A DNA stretch of 64,000 nt from Synechococcus sp. A10-1-5-1 (GCF_023115425.1 NZ_CP096032.1:310001-374000), one strand, 5' to 3'; positions 55,879 to 64,000 are shown, counted from the stretch's first letter. Made by a program: numbers and translations. Notes: generated by a model from the sequence alone, not told the origin.

Positions 55879-56922
55879 ATGACCTCCTCCAGCCCTGCTC
55901 GCTCTGGTCTTGTTCTGAGCCAGCTTTGCCGCCGGGTGGGGCAGCAGACCCTGCTGCAGAACCTCAGCCTCGAGGTCGCCCCCGGCGAAGTTCTGGCATT
56001 GCTGGGGCCGAGTGGTTGTGGCAAGAGCACCACCCTGCGCTTAATCGCAGGCCTGGATCCCGTGAGTGGCGGAGACATTGAACTGGCTGGAGTGACCATC
56101 ACACCGCTACCGCCTGCCCAAAGGAATGTGGCGATGGTCTTCCAGAGCTACGCCCTCTACCCCCATCTGAGCGTCGCCAAGAACCTCAGCCTGGGGCTCG
56201 AACTCAGGCGAGTCCCCAGACCAGAGATCGAGGGAGAATTACAACGGGTCCTGGCCCTACTTCAGCTTGAAAGCTGCAGGGACCGCAAGCCCGCAGAGCT
56301 CTCGGGGGGGCAACGGCAGCGGGTCGCCTTGGCTCGAGCACTCTTGCGTAAACCCGCCTTGTTTTTGCTCGATGAGCCCATGAGCAACCTAGATGCTCAG
56401 CTCAGAGAGGACCTCCGAGGCGAATTGCGCGGTCTTCTGCGCAGCACCGGTGCACCGGTGGTCTACGTGACCCATGACCAACACGAGGCCATGGGGCTAG
56501 CGGACCGTATCGCCGTCTTGAAGGCAGGGGAGCTGCAACAGGTCGGCAGCCCCGCAGAGCTCTACCGAAACCCACAGAACCAATTCGTCGCTAGTTTCCT
56601 TGGAAGTCCTTCGATCAACCTTTTACCGCTCAATCCTGGTGAATTGGTTGGCCTGAGGCCTGAGCATCTTGAGGTCGCCGATGCTTCAACCCCCCTCAGC
56701 AGCACGTACGCAGCAGTGGATGCCCATCGCGAGCACTTGGAGTGGCTTGGGGATCGCGTCATCAGCCACTGGAGAGTGCGGGATACCAGGGTGAAGGTTC
56801 TCTCCGATGCCCAAAGCAGCAGCGCAGAACTGGCACAAGAAAGCAACCGCCGGCTCCAATTGCGCTGGAGACGGGAGGATGAGCTCCATTTCGAGCAATC
56901 CAGCGGTCGGCGACTCCGCTAA
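55879..56922 (+). CDS. ggtA: glucosylglycerol ABC transporter ATPase
   Basis: MalK/MsmX-type ATPase of 347 residues. Walker A is GPSGCGKST, the Q loop is in AMVFQSYALYPHLSVAKNL, the signature is LSGGQRQRVALAR, Walker B is FLLDEPMSNLDAQLRED, and the switch His is in YVTHDQHEAMGLAD. A C-terminal regulatory (TOBE-like) domain begins near residue 240 (VGLRPEHLEVADA). In Synechocystis ggtA is separate from ggtBCD; here all four are contiguous. A TTG one codon upstream (55876) is possible. Its stop and that of the next, convergent gene lie in a small palindrome. Confidence 0.92.
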   Translation: MTSSSPARSGLVLSQLCRRVGQQTLLQNLSLEVAPGEVLALLGPSGCGKSTTLRLIAGLDPVSGGDIELAGVTITPLPPAQRNVAMVFQSYALYPHLSVAKNLSLGLELRRVPRPEIEGELQRVLALLQLESCRDRKPAELSGGQRQRVALARALLRKPALFLLDEPMSNLDAQLREDLRGELRGLLRSTGAPVVYVTHDQHEAMGLADRIAVLKAGELQQVGSPAELYRNPQNQFVASFLGSPSINLLPLNPGELVGLRPEHLEVADASTPLSSTYAAVDAHREHLEWLGDRVISHWRVRDTRVKVLSDAQSSSAELAQESNRRLQLRWRREDELHFEQSSGRRLR

Positions 56923-56930
56923 GGAGCGCC

Positions 56931-58472
56931 TTAATCCCAGACCGTTTCGATCACGTTCATCGCCTGTAGGTAGGCCGGAATGTCATCGCTCGTCGCGGAC
57001 TCGTCGTCGACAAAGCTGTCACCACTACCCGATCGACGCGCCAGGTCAGCAACGACCGCACTCACCACCAGATCAACCGCTGCGGGATTGTCGAGGTTTT
57101 GCAGCGCTTCGGCATAGCGCCGGCTGTGGGTCGGGCGGACAGACTCCTGGCAGTAGTTGCTGAGCTCACGGCTCTCCGTCATCACAGAGAAGGCGGATTG
57201 CTTGGAGTTTTGACGGCCAAAGATGGCCATATAGAGCAAGTTGATCAGTGAGGCGTCATGCAGGGGAATGCCGTACTGACGAACGATCTGAGGCCAGTAG
57301 CGCAAAGAACGCAGGCCCTCGAGGCCCCCCTTCGATAAACCTGCCTCATCGCACCAGGCCTCGAACTCTTCGACATTCGCCGGACAGCGGCCGCACTCGC
57401 GCATGCGAGTGGCCAGCACAGCACCCGCTTGGAAATTCCGGGTCGGACTGCCGGCGGTTGGCAGCATCATGCTGCCGCGCACATCGGCAACCATGGCCGT
57501 CAATTGCGAAAAGGTGTGGTCACGGACCTTCTCCATGTCGCCATCCCTGACCAGGGCAGCCTCGATTCGCTGGACCCCATAGCCCAGTTCAGTCAATGCA
57601 ATCGGCTGACGGTGATAGAGGCGTTGGCGATCGGTGCGAGCCATTGACACGGTTGCCGCCTGGTCCAGGCACTGCTCGAGCAGCAGGGTCAACAATGTGG
57701 GCAGAACCCCAGGGTTATCCCTGTGAAAGGTGTAGCCAAATCCCGCAAAAATCGAGGCCATGTTTTTGGCGGCCTTGATGTATTGCCCTTCAATGTTGTG
57801 CACCCCAGCGGAGACCTGGAGGTTGGGGGAGAGGCGATCCAGCAGACGCGCACCCAGGAGTGCCGTCAGGGCATTGGGATGACAGAAATTCGCCGTGAAA
57901 CTATCAAGCGGATTGCGCAGGGCTCCATGCCGGTGAAACCCCGTGAAAAAGCCCAAGTTCGGGGCTTTTTGGCACAACACATAGGCCTCATTCGAGATCG
58001 GATCGTGGGTGAAAGAACCGGCCAGACAAGCCAAGACGACGTGCTCACGACCCAGCTCCTCCCGCAGTCGCAGAGCCTCTTGAAGGTCTTCCTCGATGTG
58101 GTTGCTGTTGGCGCTGAGCACCACCAACTCGCAGTGCTGAATCAAATGACCAAGGTCATTTGGAATCTGGTGACCCGCCTGGGCATGGGTACCCATGCGC
58201 TCCATGGTGGCGCGATGCTCCGGGTCCATCCCTGAGAGCTCCTCGGCCTTGAACGCCCCAAGGATCTGACGACCAGCACGAGGAGCCAAGAGCAACCGAG
58301 ACCCATCGGTTTGCATCGCGCAGTTGTACGCCAACGAGGCTGGATACAGCCCAACGCTGTAGAAGCCCACCTTTCCCTCTTCCAGCGCGATCAGGCGCCT
58401 TCGGATCCGTTCAGGGTCAAGGTTGGATTCGAAAAAACCGTTCTGCAAGATCACAACTTGGCCTCCACCCAT
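56931..58472 (-). CDS. uncharacterised GpsA-like dehydrogenase-fold protein in the GG cluster
   Basis: The 513-residue product has no family I can name. Against the gpsA of this window, it shows an N-terminal strand-loop-helix KVGFYSVGLYPASLAYNCAM (residues 34-53), where GpsA has the GxGxxG loop. Next comes DLGHLIQHCELVVLSANS (106-123), like the GpsA strand that reads LVLVAL. GQYIKAAKNMASIFAGFG (229-246) resembles ALKNVMAIAGGI around the GpsA catalytic Lys, with K236 in that place. The C-terminal ~210 residues have no counterpart. The frame opens at 58640, but the ATG at 58472 is more plausible. It sits antiparallel between ggtA and stpA. A dehydrogenase role on glycerol-3-phosphate-type substrates is inference only. 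Confidence 0.75.
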   Translation of the reverse strand: MGGGQVVILQNGFFESNLDPERIRRRLIALEEGKVGFYSVGLYPASLAYNCAMQTDGSRLLLAPRAGRQILGAFKAEELSGMDPEHRATMERMGTHAQAGHQIPNDLGHLIQHCELVVLSANSNHIEEDLQEALRLREELGREHVVLACLAGSFTHDPISNEAYVLCQKAPNLGFFTGFHRHGALRNPLDSFTANFCHPNALTALLGARLLDRLSPNLQVSAGVHNIEGQYIKAAKNMASIFAGFGYTFHRDNPGVLPTLLTLLLEQCLDQAATVSMARTDRQRLYHRQPIALTELGYGVQRIEAALVRDGDMEKVRDHTFSQLTAMVADVRGSMMLPTAGSPTRNFQAGAVLATRMRECGRCPANVEEFEAWCDEAGLSKGGLEGLRSLRYWPQIVRQYGIPLHDASLINLLYMAIFGRQNSKQSAFSVMTESRELSNYCQESVRPTHSRRYAEALQNLDNPAAVDLVVSAVVADLARRSGSGDSFVDDESATSDDIPAYLQAMNVIETVWD

Positions 58473-58527
58473 CCTGACGGCCCAGGCGGACCCATGGGAG
58501 GGTGTAGGGCAGCTCGACGGCGAATCC

Positions 58528-59733
58528 ATGGCGCGTCTCTCCCTGAACGAACTACAGGAGGAGATCAGCGCCGACCGCGACATCCTGCTCATCCAAGACC
58601 TCGATGGCGTTTGCATGCCGCTGGTGCGCGACCCGCTCACTCGGGTCCTTCCGCCTCAGTACATCGAAGCCGTAGCGAGATTAGGCGACCGATTTCGCGT
58701 CCTGACCAATGGCGAACACAGTGGTGCCCGCGGGGTGAACCGGCTGGTGGAGCAGGCCCTCGGACCGAGGCGAGATCCCGCCACCGAGGGGCTCTATCTA
58801 CCGGGGTTAGCGGCGGGGGGGGTCCAATCGCAAACAGGCCACGGCCAGATCAGCCATCCAGGGGTGAGTCAGGCGGAACTGCAGTTTCTGCAGACCGTCA
58901 CTGCCCAGCTTGGCAACGGGGTGCGTCAAATCATTGAACAGATCAGCCCCAGCTGCGCAGCAGAGGAGCTCGAGCAGCTGAGCCAAGCAGCTGTTCTCGA
59001 CAACGAACTCTCACCAACCCTCAACCTGAACGTTCTCTTTGCTGGCCTGTGCCCAGAGCCCGATCAGCAGCGTCAACTGCAAGAGCTGAGCCTGCAGCTG
59101 CTTGAGACCATCGAGAGGCAAGCGCAGCAGCAGGGTCTCGGCGACTCCTTTTTCCTACACCTCGCCCCCAATCTCGGCAGCCAAGACGGCAAGGAATTGC
59201 TCAAATGGGCGAGCCGTGAGCATCGCGGCACCAGTGACTTCCAATTCATGCTCCGCGGAGCCGTGAAGGAAGCCGGACTTTTGGTGCTGCTGAACCAACA
59301 CATCGCTAGGCAAAGCGGCCGCGCCCCCCTGGGGGCTGACTTCAATGTCAGAACGGCCCCCAGATCGGCCGAGGCCCTGCTCGCCTTGGCACAAGAGAGC
59401 ATTGCGCCAGAGGAGATGCCGACCTTGGTCGGCATTGCCGACACCATCACCTCCGAGAGGCTGATGGATGGGAATCAACAGTGTTGGAGACGAGGCGGAA
59501 GCGATCGAGGCTTCTTGACTCTGTTGCAAGAAATCGGCCGGGCGTTCGGAAGAACCAACCGGGTGGTCCTGGTGGACAGCAGTGGGGGCGAATTGGATCG
59601 CCCCAGCCTTCAGGATCCAGAGCTCAGAGGTCTGAGCGATCCAGAGGATCCCCTACAGCTGGATGTCCTGGTGCCAGGGGGACCGCGGGCCTATGTCCAG
59701 TGGTTCAACGGACTGGCAAGCAACGTCTTCTAA
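58528..59733 (+). CDS. stpA: glucosylglycerol-phosphate phosphatase
   Basis: StpA removes the phosphate from glucosylglycerol phosphate, completing osmolyte synthesis. The 401-residue product has LLIQDLDGVCMPLV (D24 and D26 as the DxD nucleophile pair), RVLTNGEHSGARGVNRLVEQ, LYLPGLAAGGVQSQTG, HPGVSQAELQFL and DFQFMLRGAVKEAGLLVLLN, all strongly matching the Synechocystis protein as I remember it. The frame is open from 58423, but the ATG at 58528 fits. Divergent from the GpsA-like gene with 55 nt between starts. Confidence 0.93.
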   Translation: MARLSLNELQEEISADRDILLIQDLDGVCMPLVRDPLTRVLPPQYIEAVARLGDRFRVLTNGEHSGARGVNRLVEQALGPRRDPATEGLYLPGLAAGGVQSQTGHGQISHPGVSQAELQFLQTVTAQLGNGVRQIIEQISPSCAAEELEQLSQAAVLDNELSPTLNLNVLFAGLCPEPDQQRQLQELSLQLLETIERQAQQQGLGDSFFLHLAPNLGSQDGKELLKWASREHRGTSDFQFMLRGAVKEAGLLVLLNQHIARQSGRAPLGADFNVRTAPRSAEALLALAQESIAPEEMPTLVGIADTITSERLMDGNQQCWRRGGSDRGFLTLLQEIGRAFGRTNRVVLVDSSGGELDRPSLQDPELRGLSDPEDPLQLDVLVPGGPRAYVQWFNGLASNVF

Positions 59734-59794
59734 AGACGTGGGCTGACAGCAGCTCCAGAACGGCCTATCCCAGGGGTAGTCACCGTTCGTTCTG

Positions 59795-61543
59795 ATGCCA
59801 GAGGGGGCCAGCAGGACACAAACCTGGCCCCCAGCACCGGGGCAACATCCCTGGTGGGATGGGGCGGTTATCTATGAACTGATCCCCCGGTGTTACAGCG
59901 ATTCCGATGGGGATGGGATCGGGGATTTCGGCGGTCTCACCAAACGTCTGGGCTACCTGCGCTGGCTCGGGGTCGATGCGATCTGGATGACCCCGATCTA
60001 CCCGTCTCCCCTGCGGGATGGGGGGTACGACATCACCGACTTCACCGATATCCATCCGGAGCTTGGGGACCTCGACGCGTTTCATCGCTTTATCGAAGCC
60101 GCCCATGCCCATGGGATCCGGGTGGTCATTGACCTGGTGTTGAACCACACCAGTCAGCTTCACCCCTGGTTTCAACGGGCACGTTTTGCTGAACGGGGCA
60201 GCGCCGATCGCGACTTCTATGTCTGGCGAGACGATCCCGACGGCTACAAGGATGCGCCTGTCCTCTTTCGCCACTTCGAGGACTCCAATTGGTCCTGGGA
60301 TCCGATTGCACAGCAGTACTACCTGCATCGTTTCCTGCATCACCAACCGGACCTCAACTACGACAACCCCGCCGTCCAGGAAGCGGTGCTTCAGGTCGTG
60401 GACTTCTGGTTAGCCCGTGGGATCGATGGCTTTCGGCTGGATGCCATTCCCTTTCTCTTTGAGCGAGAAGGAACCCGTTGTGAGGGTCTACCGGAAACCC
60501 ATGCCTTTTTAAAAACCCTGCGCCAAAGGGTAGATGCCTACAGCGGGGCGAACCCTGGGCGCGACATTCTTCTGTTGGCTGAAGCGATTCAGCCGGTCGA
60601 TGAAGCGATGCCGTACCTCGAAGACGGGGAACTGCATGCGGCGTTTAATTTCGCCCTCACCGCCCATCTCTTCGCCTCTGTAGCCCATGGCGAAACCAAG
60701 GGACTGAACCGATTTCTCAAGGAAATCAGCAACCTGGACTGCGGCCGGGGCTGGGCCCTTCCGCTCCGGAACCACGATGAACTGTGGCTTGGTGATGGCC
60801 ATCTCGTACCTGAGGAGGTCATTCACTGGGTGCGCCATGGGCTGCCCGCCGCCCATGGCCATTGGCTGAACTGGGGAATCAATCGCAGGCTGGCACCACT
60901 CTTGAACGGAGATACCAGGCCCAACATGGCGCTCCATGCCCTGCTCTACAGCCTGCCGGGTATGCCATGCGTCTACTACGGCGATGAGCTCGGAATGGGG
61001 GACTGGCCAGGACTGCGAGACCGGGACCCCAATCGCACTCCCATGGCCTGGAGTCCGGATCGCAACGGTGGCTTTTCCATAGCCCCTGATCCACTTCTGG
61101 TGCTGCCGCCGATTACCGCGCCTGGTTACGACTACCGCGTGATCAACGTTGAGGTTCAGAAGTCGCTTAAGGGGTCGCTCCTCAATTGGCATCGGCACAT
61201 GCTGGTGAGCCGCAAGCTGCTGCCGGCCCTGAAGCATGGCGATTTTGAACTGCTGCCCAGCCATCACCCGAGCGTGGTCAGCTTCATTCGCCGCTGTGAG
61301 GCCATGACTGTGCTCGTCGCCGTCAATCTGAGTGGCACTGGTGCCTCAACCGAGATCGACCTCAGTCGTTGGGAAGGGGAGCGAATCCGCGAACTGCTCT
61401 GGGGGTGTGAATTCCCAGAAGCCTCGAGTGATTGGTTCGTCTACCTGCAGGCCTACGGCTTTGGCTGGTGGTTGATCGGGGATATGGAACTCGCCAGCAA
61501 CAGTGACTCTGCAGCCGGCGTGAGCCGTTCCGCTTCGGCCTGA
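59795..61543 (+). CDS. trehalose synthase-like GH13 enzyme
   Basis: The 582-residue product is a GH13 protein closest in pattern to trehalose synthase (maltose alpha-D-glucosyltransferase). It has YELIPRCYSDSDGDGIGDFGGL, the nucleophile D216 in DGFRLDAIPFLFE, the acid/base E263 in LLLAEAIQP and D328 in LRNHDELWL. The EREGTRCEGLPETHAFLK stretch is typical of TreS. There is no attached maltokinase domain, and no other trehalose or glycogen genes are near. Its place beside stpA makes an activity on glucosylglycerol or sucrose possible; the substrate is not shown by sequence. The last 91 nt overlap glpD. Confidence 0.88.
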   Translation: MPEGASRTQTWPPAPGQHPWWDGAVIYELIPRCYSDSDGDGIGDFGGLTKRLGYLRWLGVDAIWMTPIYPSPLRDGGYDITDFTDIHPELGDLDAFHRFIEAAHAHGIRVVIDLVLNHTSQLHPWFQRARFAERGSADRDFYVWRDDPDGYKDAPVLFRHFEDSNWSWDPIAQQYYLHRFLHHQPDLNYDNPAVQEAVLQVVDFWLARGIDGFRLDAIPFLFEREGTRCEGLPETHAFLKTLRQRVDAYSGANPGRDILLLAEAIQPVDEAMPYLEDGELHAAFNFALTAHLFASVAHGETKGLNRFLKEISNLDCGRGWALPLRNHDELWLGDGHLVPEEVIHWVRHGLPAAHGHWLNWGINRRLAPLLNGDTRPNMALHALLYSLPGMPCVYYGDELGMGDWPGLRDRDPNRTPMAWSPDRNGGFSIAPDPLLVLPPITAPGYDYRVINVEVQKSLKGSLLNWHRHMLVSRKLLPALKHGDFELLPSHHPSVVSFIRRCEAMTVLVAVNLSGTGASTEIDLSRWEGERIRELLWGCEFPEASSDWFVYLQAYGFGWWLIGDMELASNSDSAAGVSRSASA

Positions 61544-63015
61544 TCGAGAAAGCCAATCCGGCTTCTCCGATTGAGCAGATCAGCTGCTGTCTTCGCCCAT
61601 TCAAACTGGATGTTGTAGCGCCACTCCGCCACACAAATGGGCACCACGGGGCTGAGGGGTGTCGTTTCAGAGGCATCCAGTCCCTGCTGGAGCACCTGCT
61701 CGGCTTGCAGGCCGTAATTGGCGATCAGATGGTCGATTTGCTGATGTTGGAGCGCACCACGCGGCACCACACACTCGAGCCGCGCGCGCAGGTCTGAAAG
61801 ATCAGCCGTGGTTTGCTCTGGGGATTGGGCAGCTCCCAGGAGCGGCATGGGGTCGGGAGCAGAAAGCGTCTGCCCCAGCTGGCCAGCGATGGCTTTCAGG
61901 GCATCAACGGCCAAAACTCTGCAGGTGGTCCACTTGCCACCAAGAAGGCTGATCAGACCGCAATCAAGCTGCTCAACTTCATGTTCACGAACCACCTTGC
62001 TGCTGCCGCGCTCGGAGTCCGGCTGGATTAAGGGCCGACCACCGGCCCACCGGCTGGTCACTGTCAAGTTGGTTTGGCCCGGGAACCAGCGCCGGAGGTG
62101 ATCCAGCAGGAACGCCTCCTCGGCATCGGAGACCGTGGTCGCTTCCGCAACCCTGCAGGGGGTATCGGTGGTACCCACCAGTGTTCTGCCTTGGAAGGGC
62201 AGCACAAACATCACACGACCATCACTGGTCTTGGGAATCAGCAGGCCGACACCGCTTGGACAGAACTGCTCTTCGAGAACCAAATGGACACCACGACTCA
62301 CCAGCAGCCGCGGCTGGCAGTTGGGCTCCGCCAGGGCACGGAGGCTGTCGGCCTGGATACCCGTGGCATTGACCACACAGCGAGCCAACCAGTGGCTCGT
62401 GGAGCCATCGGGCTGACGGGCCGTGACGCCAACCACCTTGCCCTGCTCCAGCTCAAAACCAACGACCGCGCAGTCCCGTTGGACCACTGCACCGGCTGCC
62501 TGGGCCGTCAGCAGCAACAGCAGATTCAGTCGTGCATCGTCGAATTGACCATCGCTGTAAAGCACAGCACTATGGCGATCAGAATTCAGGCCAGGCAGGA
62601 CCTGTTGCAGCTGCTGGCGGTCCACACCACTGCTGGGCTCAAGACCAGCTGAGCCAGCCAATAGGTCATACATCCCCAACCCCACTCGGAAGTAGGCCTG
62701 CTCCAAGGGCCCCTGAGTGGGCAGGGCTATGCGCAGGGACTGGGCCAAAAAGGGAGCTTGATCGATCCAGTACTGCCGCTCAGCCAAGGCCTCCCGCACC
62801 AACTTCAACTGGGCTGCGTCGAGTTGCTTAAAGGCCAGCTCGAGATAACGAACACCCCCATGCAGAAGCTTGGTGCTGCGGGAACTCGTGCCCTGGCCCG
62901 GATCGCCAGCCTCGAGCAACGCCACGCGCAAGCCACGACGCACGGCCTCATAGGCCAGGGCGGCGCCACTACTGCCGCCGCCAATGATCAAGAGATCAAA
63001 CCGTTCCATCGCCAT
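61453..63015 (-). CDS. glpD: FAD-dependent glycerol-3-phosphate dehydrogenase
   Basis: GlpD oxidises sn-glycerol 3-phosphate to dihydroxyacetone phosphate at the membrane, passing electrons to quinone. The product of 520 residues has the FAD loop LLIIGGGSSGAALAYEAVRRG, EAGDPGQGTSSRSTKLLHGG, a YFRVGLGMYDLLAGSAG block, LISLLGGKWTTCRVLA and C-terminal RRSRIGFLDQAEAE. ATGs at 63036, 63015 and 63009 are possible; 63015 is preferred because GGAG lies 5 nt before it. It overlaps the glpK stop, and its 3' end is antisense to the TreS-like gene for 91 nt. Confidence 0.94.
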   Translation of the reverse strand: MAMERFDLLIIGGGSSGAALAYEAVRRGLRVALLEAGDPGQGTSSRSTKLLHGGVRYLELAFKQLDAAQLKLVREALAERQYWIDQAPFLAQSLRIALPTQGPLEQAYFRVGLGMYDLLAGSAGLEPSSGVDRQQLQQVLPGLNSDRHSAVLYSDGQFDDARLNLLLLLTAQAAGAVVQRDCAVVGFELEQGKVVGVTARQPDGSTSHWLARCVVNATGIQADSLRALAEPNCQPRLLVSRGVHLVLEEQFCPSGVGLLIPKTSDGRVMFVLPFQGRTLVGTTDTPCRVAEATTVSDAEEAFLLDHLRRWFPGQTNLTVTSRWAGGRPLIQPDSERGSSKVVREHEVEQLDCGLISLLGGKWTTCRVLAVDALKAIAGQLGQTLSAPDPMPLLGAAQSPEQTTADLSDLRARLECVVPRGALQHQQIDHLIANYGLQAEQVLQQGLDASETTPLSPVVPICVAEWRYNIQFEWAKTAADLLNRRSRIGFLDQAEAERLTPAAESLLLASSISPINHQPKP

Positions 63016-64000
63016 GCCACTCCAAACAACGCTCAACCGCCTGATCCCAACGGCGTCGCCAGCGCTCCCGCTCGGCCTCGGTTCTCTGCGGGTTCACTTG
63101 GGTTGAGGACTTGCGGATGGTCGCGGCGATGGACTCGAGATCACTCACGACATCGACGCACTCACCGGCCATCAGCGCCACCCCAAGGGCCGTGGATTCC
63201 AGGTTGGCCGGTCTCACCACCTGAACAGCTGCACTGTCGGCCTGGGCTTGGAGCAAAACCGCAGAAGCGGCGGCTCCCCCATCAACGGCAATCGTTTGCA
63301 GTGGAGCTCCCAGGGCCTCCGCGGCCCCCCGCAACAAACCGGTCACAGCCAAGGCGATCCCCTCCAGGGCGGCCCTGGCAATCTGCGGAGCACCGGTGTC
63401 GCGCGTCATCCCAATCAGCAACCCCCGGGCATTGGGATCCCAGTGGGGTGATCCCCAGCCGGTGAAGGCCGGCACGAGCATCAGCTCACCAGCACTTGCA
63501 ACCTGCGAAGCCAGGGCATCAACCTCCGCGGACTCGCTGATGATCCCGAGACCATCACGGAGCCACTGGATCACCGTCCCGGCATTAAAGAGGCTGCCCT
63601 CAATGCAGTAGGTGGTGCTGCCATCGCGATTGCTCCAACCGACGGTGCTCAGGAGACCTCCTGAGGCCCGTTGCGGTTGTTGCCCGCAATTGACTACAAG
63701 AAAAGCACCGGTGCCGTAGGTGCATTTGGCCTGACCCGGTTGGTGGCAGAACTGGCCGTAACTGGCGGCCTGCTGATCACCGAGCATCGCCGTAATCGGA
63801 ACACCGCCAAAGGGCAGCCCATCGGCAATCACCCCGAAGGCGCTGCGGGTCGGCAACAGATCAGGAAGTGCAGCGGTGGTCAGGCCAACACGCTGGACTG
63901 CCTCAGGCAGCCAACTCAACTGCTCCAGATCCAGCAAAAGGGTGCGACTGGCATTGCTGATGTCCGTGGCATGACGCGTTCCTCCGGTTAGGTGCCACAG
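62996..64000 (-). CDS. glpK: glycerol kinase, 5' end beyond window
   Basis: The 334 visible residues are the C-terminal two-thirds of GlpK, which phosphorylates glycerol. The frame runs through base 64000 with LTGGTRHATDISNASRTLLL, so the start lies outside. Family motifs are GLPFGGVPITAMLGDQQAA, KCTYGTGAFLVVNCG, LMLVPAFTGWGSPHWDPNARG and the ATP-site IAVDGGAAASAVLLQAQAD. The stop lies inside the beginning of glpD on the same strand, so the pair forms an operon. Glycerol released by GG breakdown could be recovered this way. Confidence 0.95.
   Translation of the reverse strand: MWHLTGGTRHATDISNASRTLLLDLEQLSWLPEAVQRVGLTTAALPDLLPTRSAFGVIADGLPFGGVPITAMLGDQQAASYGQFCHQPGQAKCTYGTGAFLVVNCGQQPQRASGGLLSTVGWSNRDGSTTYCIEGSLFNAGTVIQWLRDGLGIISESAEVDALASQVASAGELMLVPAFTGWGSPHWDPNARGLLIGMTRDTGAPQIARAALEGIALAVTGLLRGAAEALGAPLQTIAVDGGAAASAVLLQAQADSAAVQVVRPANLESTALGVALMAGECVDVVSDLESIAATIRKSSTQVNPQRTEAERERWRRRWDQAVERCLEWHGDGTV

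Noticed and set aside
58473-58640. 56-residue N-terminal extension of the GpsA-like protein
   Set aside because: It is Ser/Arg-rich, antisense to the start of stpA, and unlike the rest of the protein; the ATG at 58472 is used instead.
1-64000. CRISPR arrays, insertion sequences, prophage or integration scars
   Set aside because: No direct-repeat arrays, transposase-like ORFs, phage genes or duplicated tRNA ends were seen; the single tRNA has ordinary flanks.

Overview
This window looks like a chromosome segment from a high-GC picocyanobacterium of the Synechococcus/Cyanobium type. The evidence is a set of cyanobacterium-specific families (DUF4330, DUF1995, DUF3110, DUF3598, DUF4090, a Ycf35-like DUF1257 protein, HemJ, a cyanobacterial Hfq, a DnaK3/DnaJ3 pair), a complete glucosylglycerol (GG) osmolyte locus, and only a few copies of the HIP1 octamer GCGATCGC (four seen by eye), which is abundant in most beta-cyanobacteria. 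Genes are packed tightly on both strands, often with 1-4 nt overlaps, and no gene-free stretch exceeds 300 bases. I see no insertion sequence, prophage, CRISPR array or rRNA. There is one tRNA, tRNA-Ser(GGA).

Region 1 (1-11 kb): a leftward DUF2237-gpsA-phzF group, two small hypothetical genes, then leftward ilvE-metH diverging from a rightward cobN. The B12-dependent methionine synthase and the large cobaltochelatase subunit are thus near neighbours. Region 2 (11-17 kb): a leftward run of flavin reductase-like protein, uvrC, a small exported protein, an Fe-S cluster photolyase, hemJ and a PHP phosphoesterase. The first four genes overlap by 4 nt at each junction and form a probable DNA-repair/redox operon. 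Region 3 (17-24 kb): coaD followed by a coiled-coil protein resembling mycobacterial SepIVA; then leftward dapF (with an unusual Cys-bearing C-terminal extension), a cysteine desulfurase, DUF1995, DUF4330 and a PBP4-type carboxypeptidase; hfq diverges from dapF and precedes leuS.

Region 4 (26-38 kb): pgi, two facing peptidoglycan-active proteins, an M61 peptidase, Ycf35-like, purN, argC, ribBA (possibly starting at CTG), a cyclophilin, mtnP and murQ. Region 5 (38-45 kb): leftward dnaK3-dnaJ3-DUF3110-murQ, and rightward pstC-pstA-pstB without pstS, ending at a two-way terminator shared with tRNA-Ser. Region 6 (44-51 kb): 2Fe-2S ferredoxin, inositol-phosphatase family protein, hisZ, an eight-Cys ferredoxin, three small cyanobacterial hypotheticals, DUF3598 and htpG.

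Region 7 (51.4-64 kb) is the most coherent system: ggpS, ggtB, ggtC, ggtD and ggtA in a row, a leftward unknown protein that I read as a divergent glycerol-3-phosphate-dehydrogenase-like enzyme, stpA, a trehalose-synthase-like GH13 enzyme, then leftward glpK-glpD. Together these would make, import and recycle glucosylglycerol and control the glycerol-3-phosphate pool that feeds it. The divergent dehydrogenase-like gene is my leading candidate for an undescribed component.
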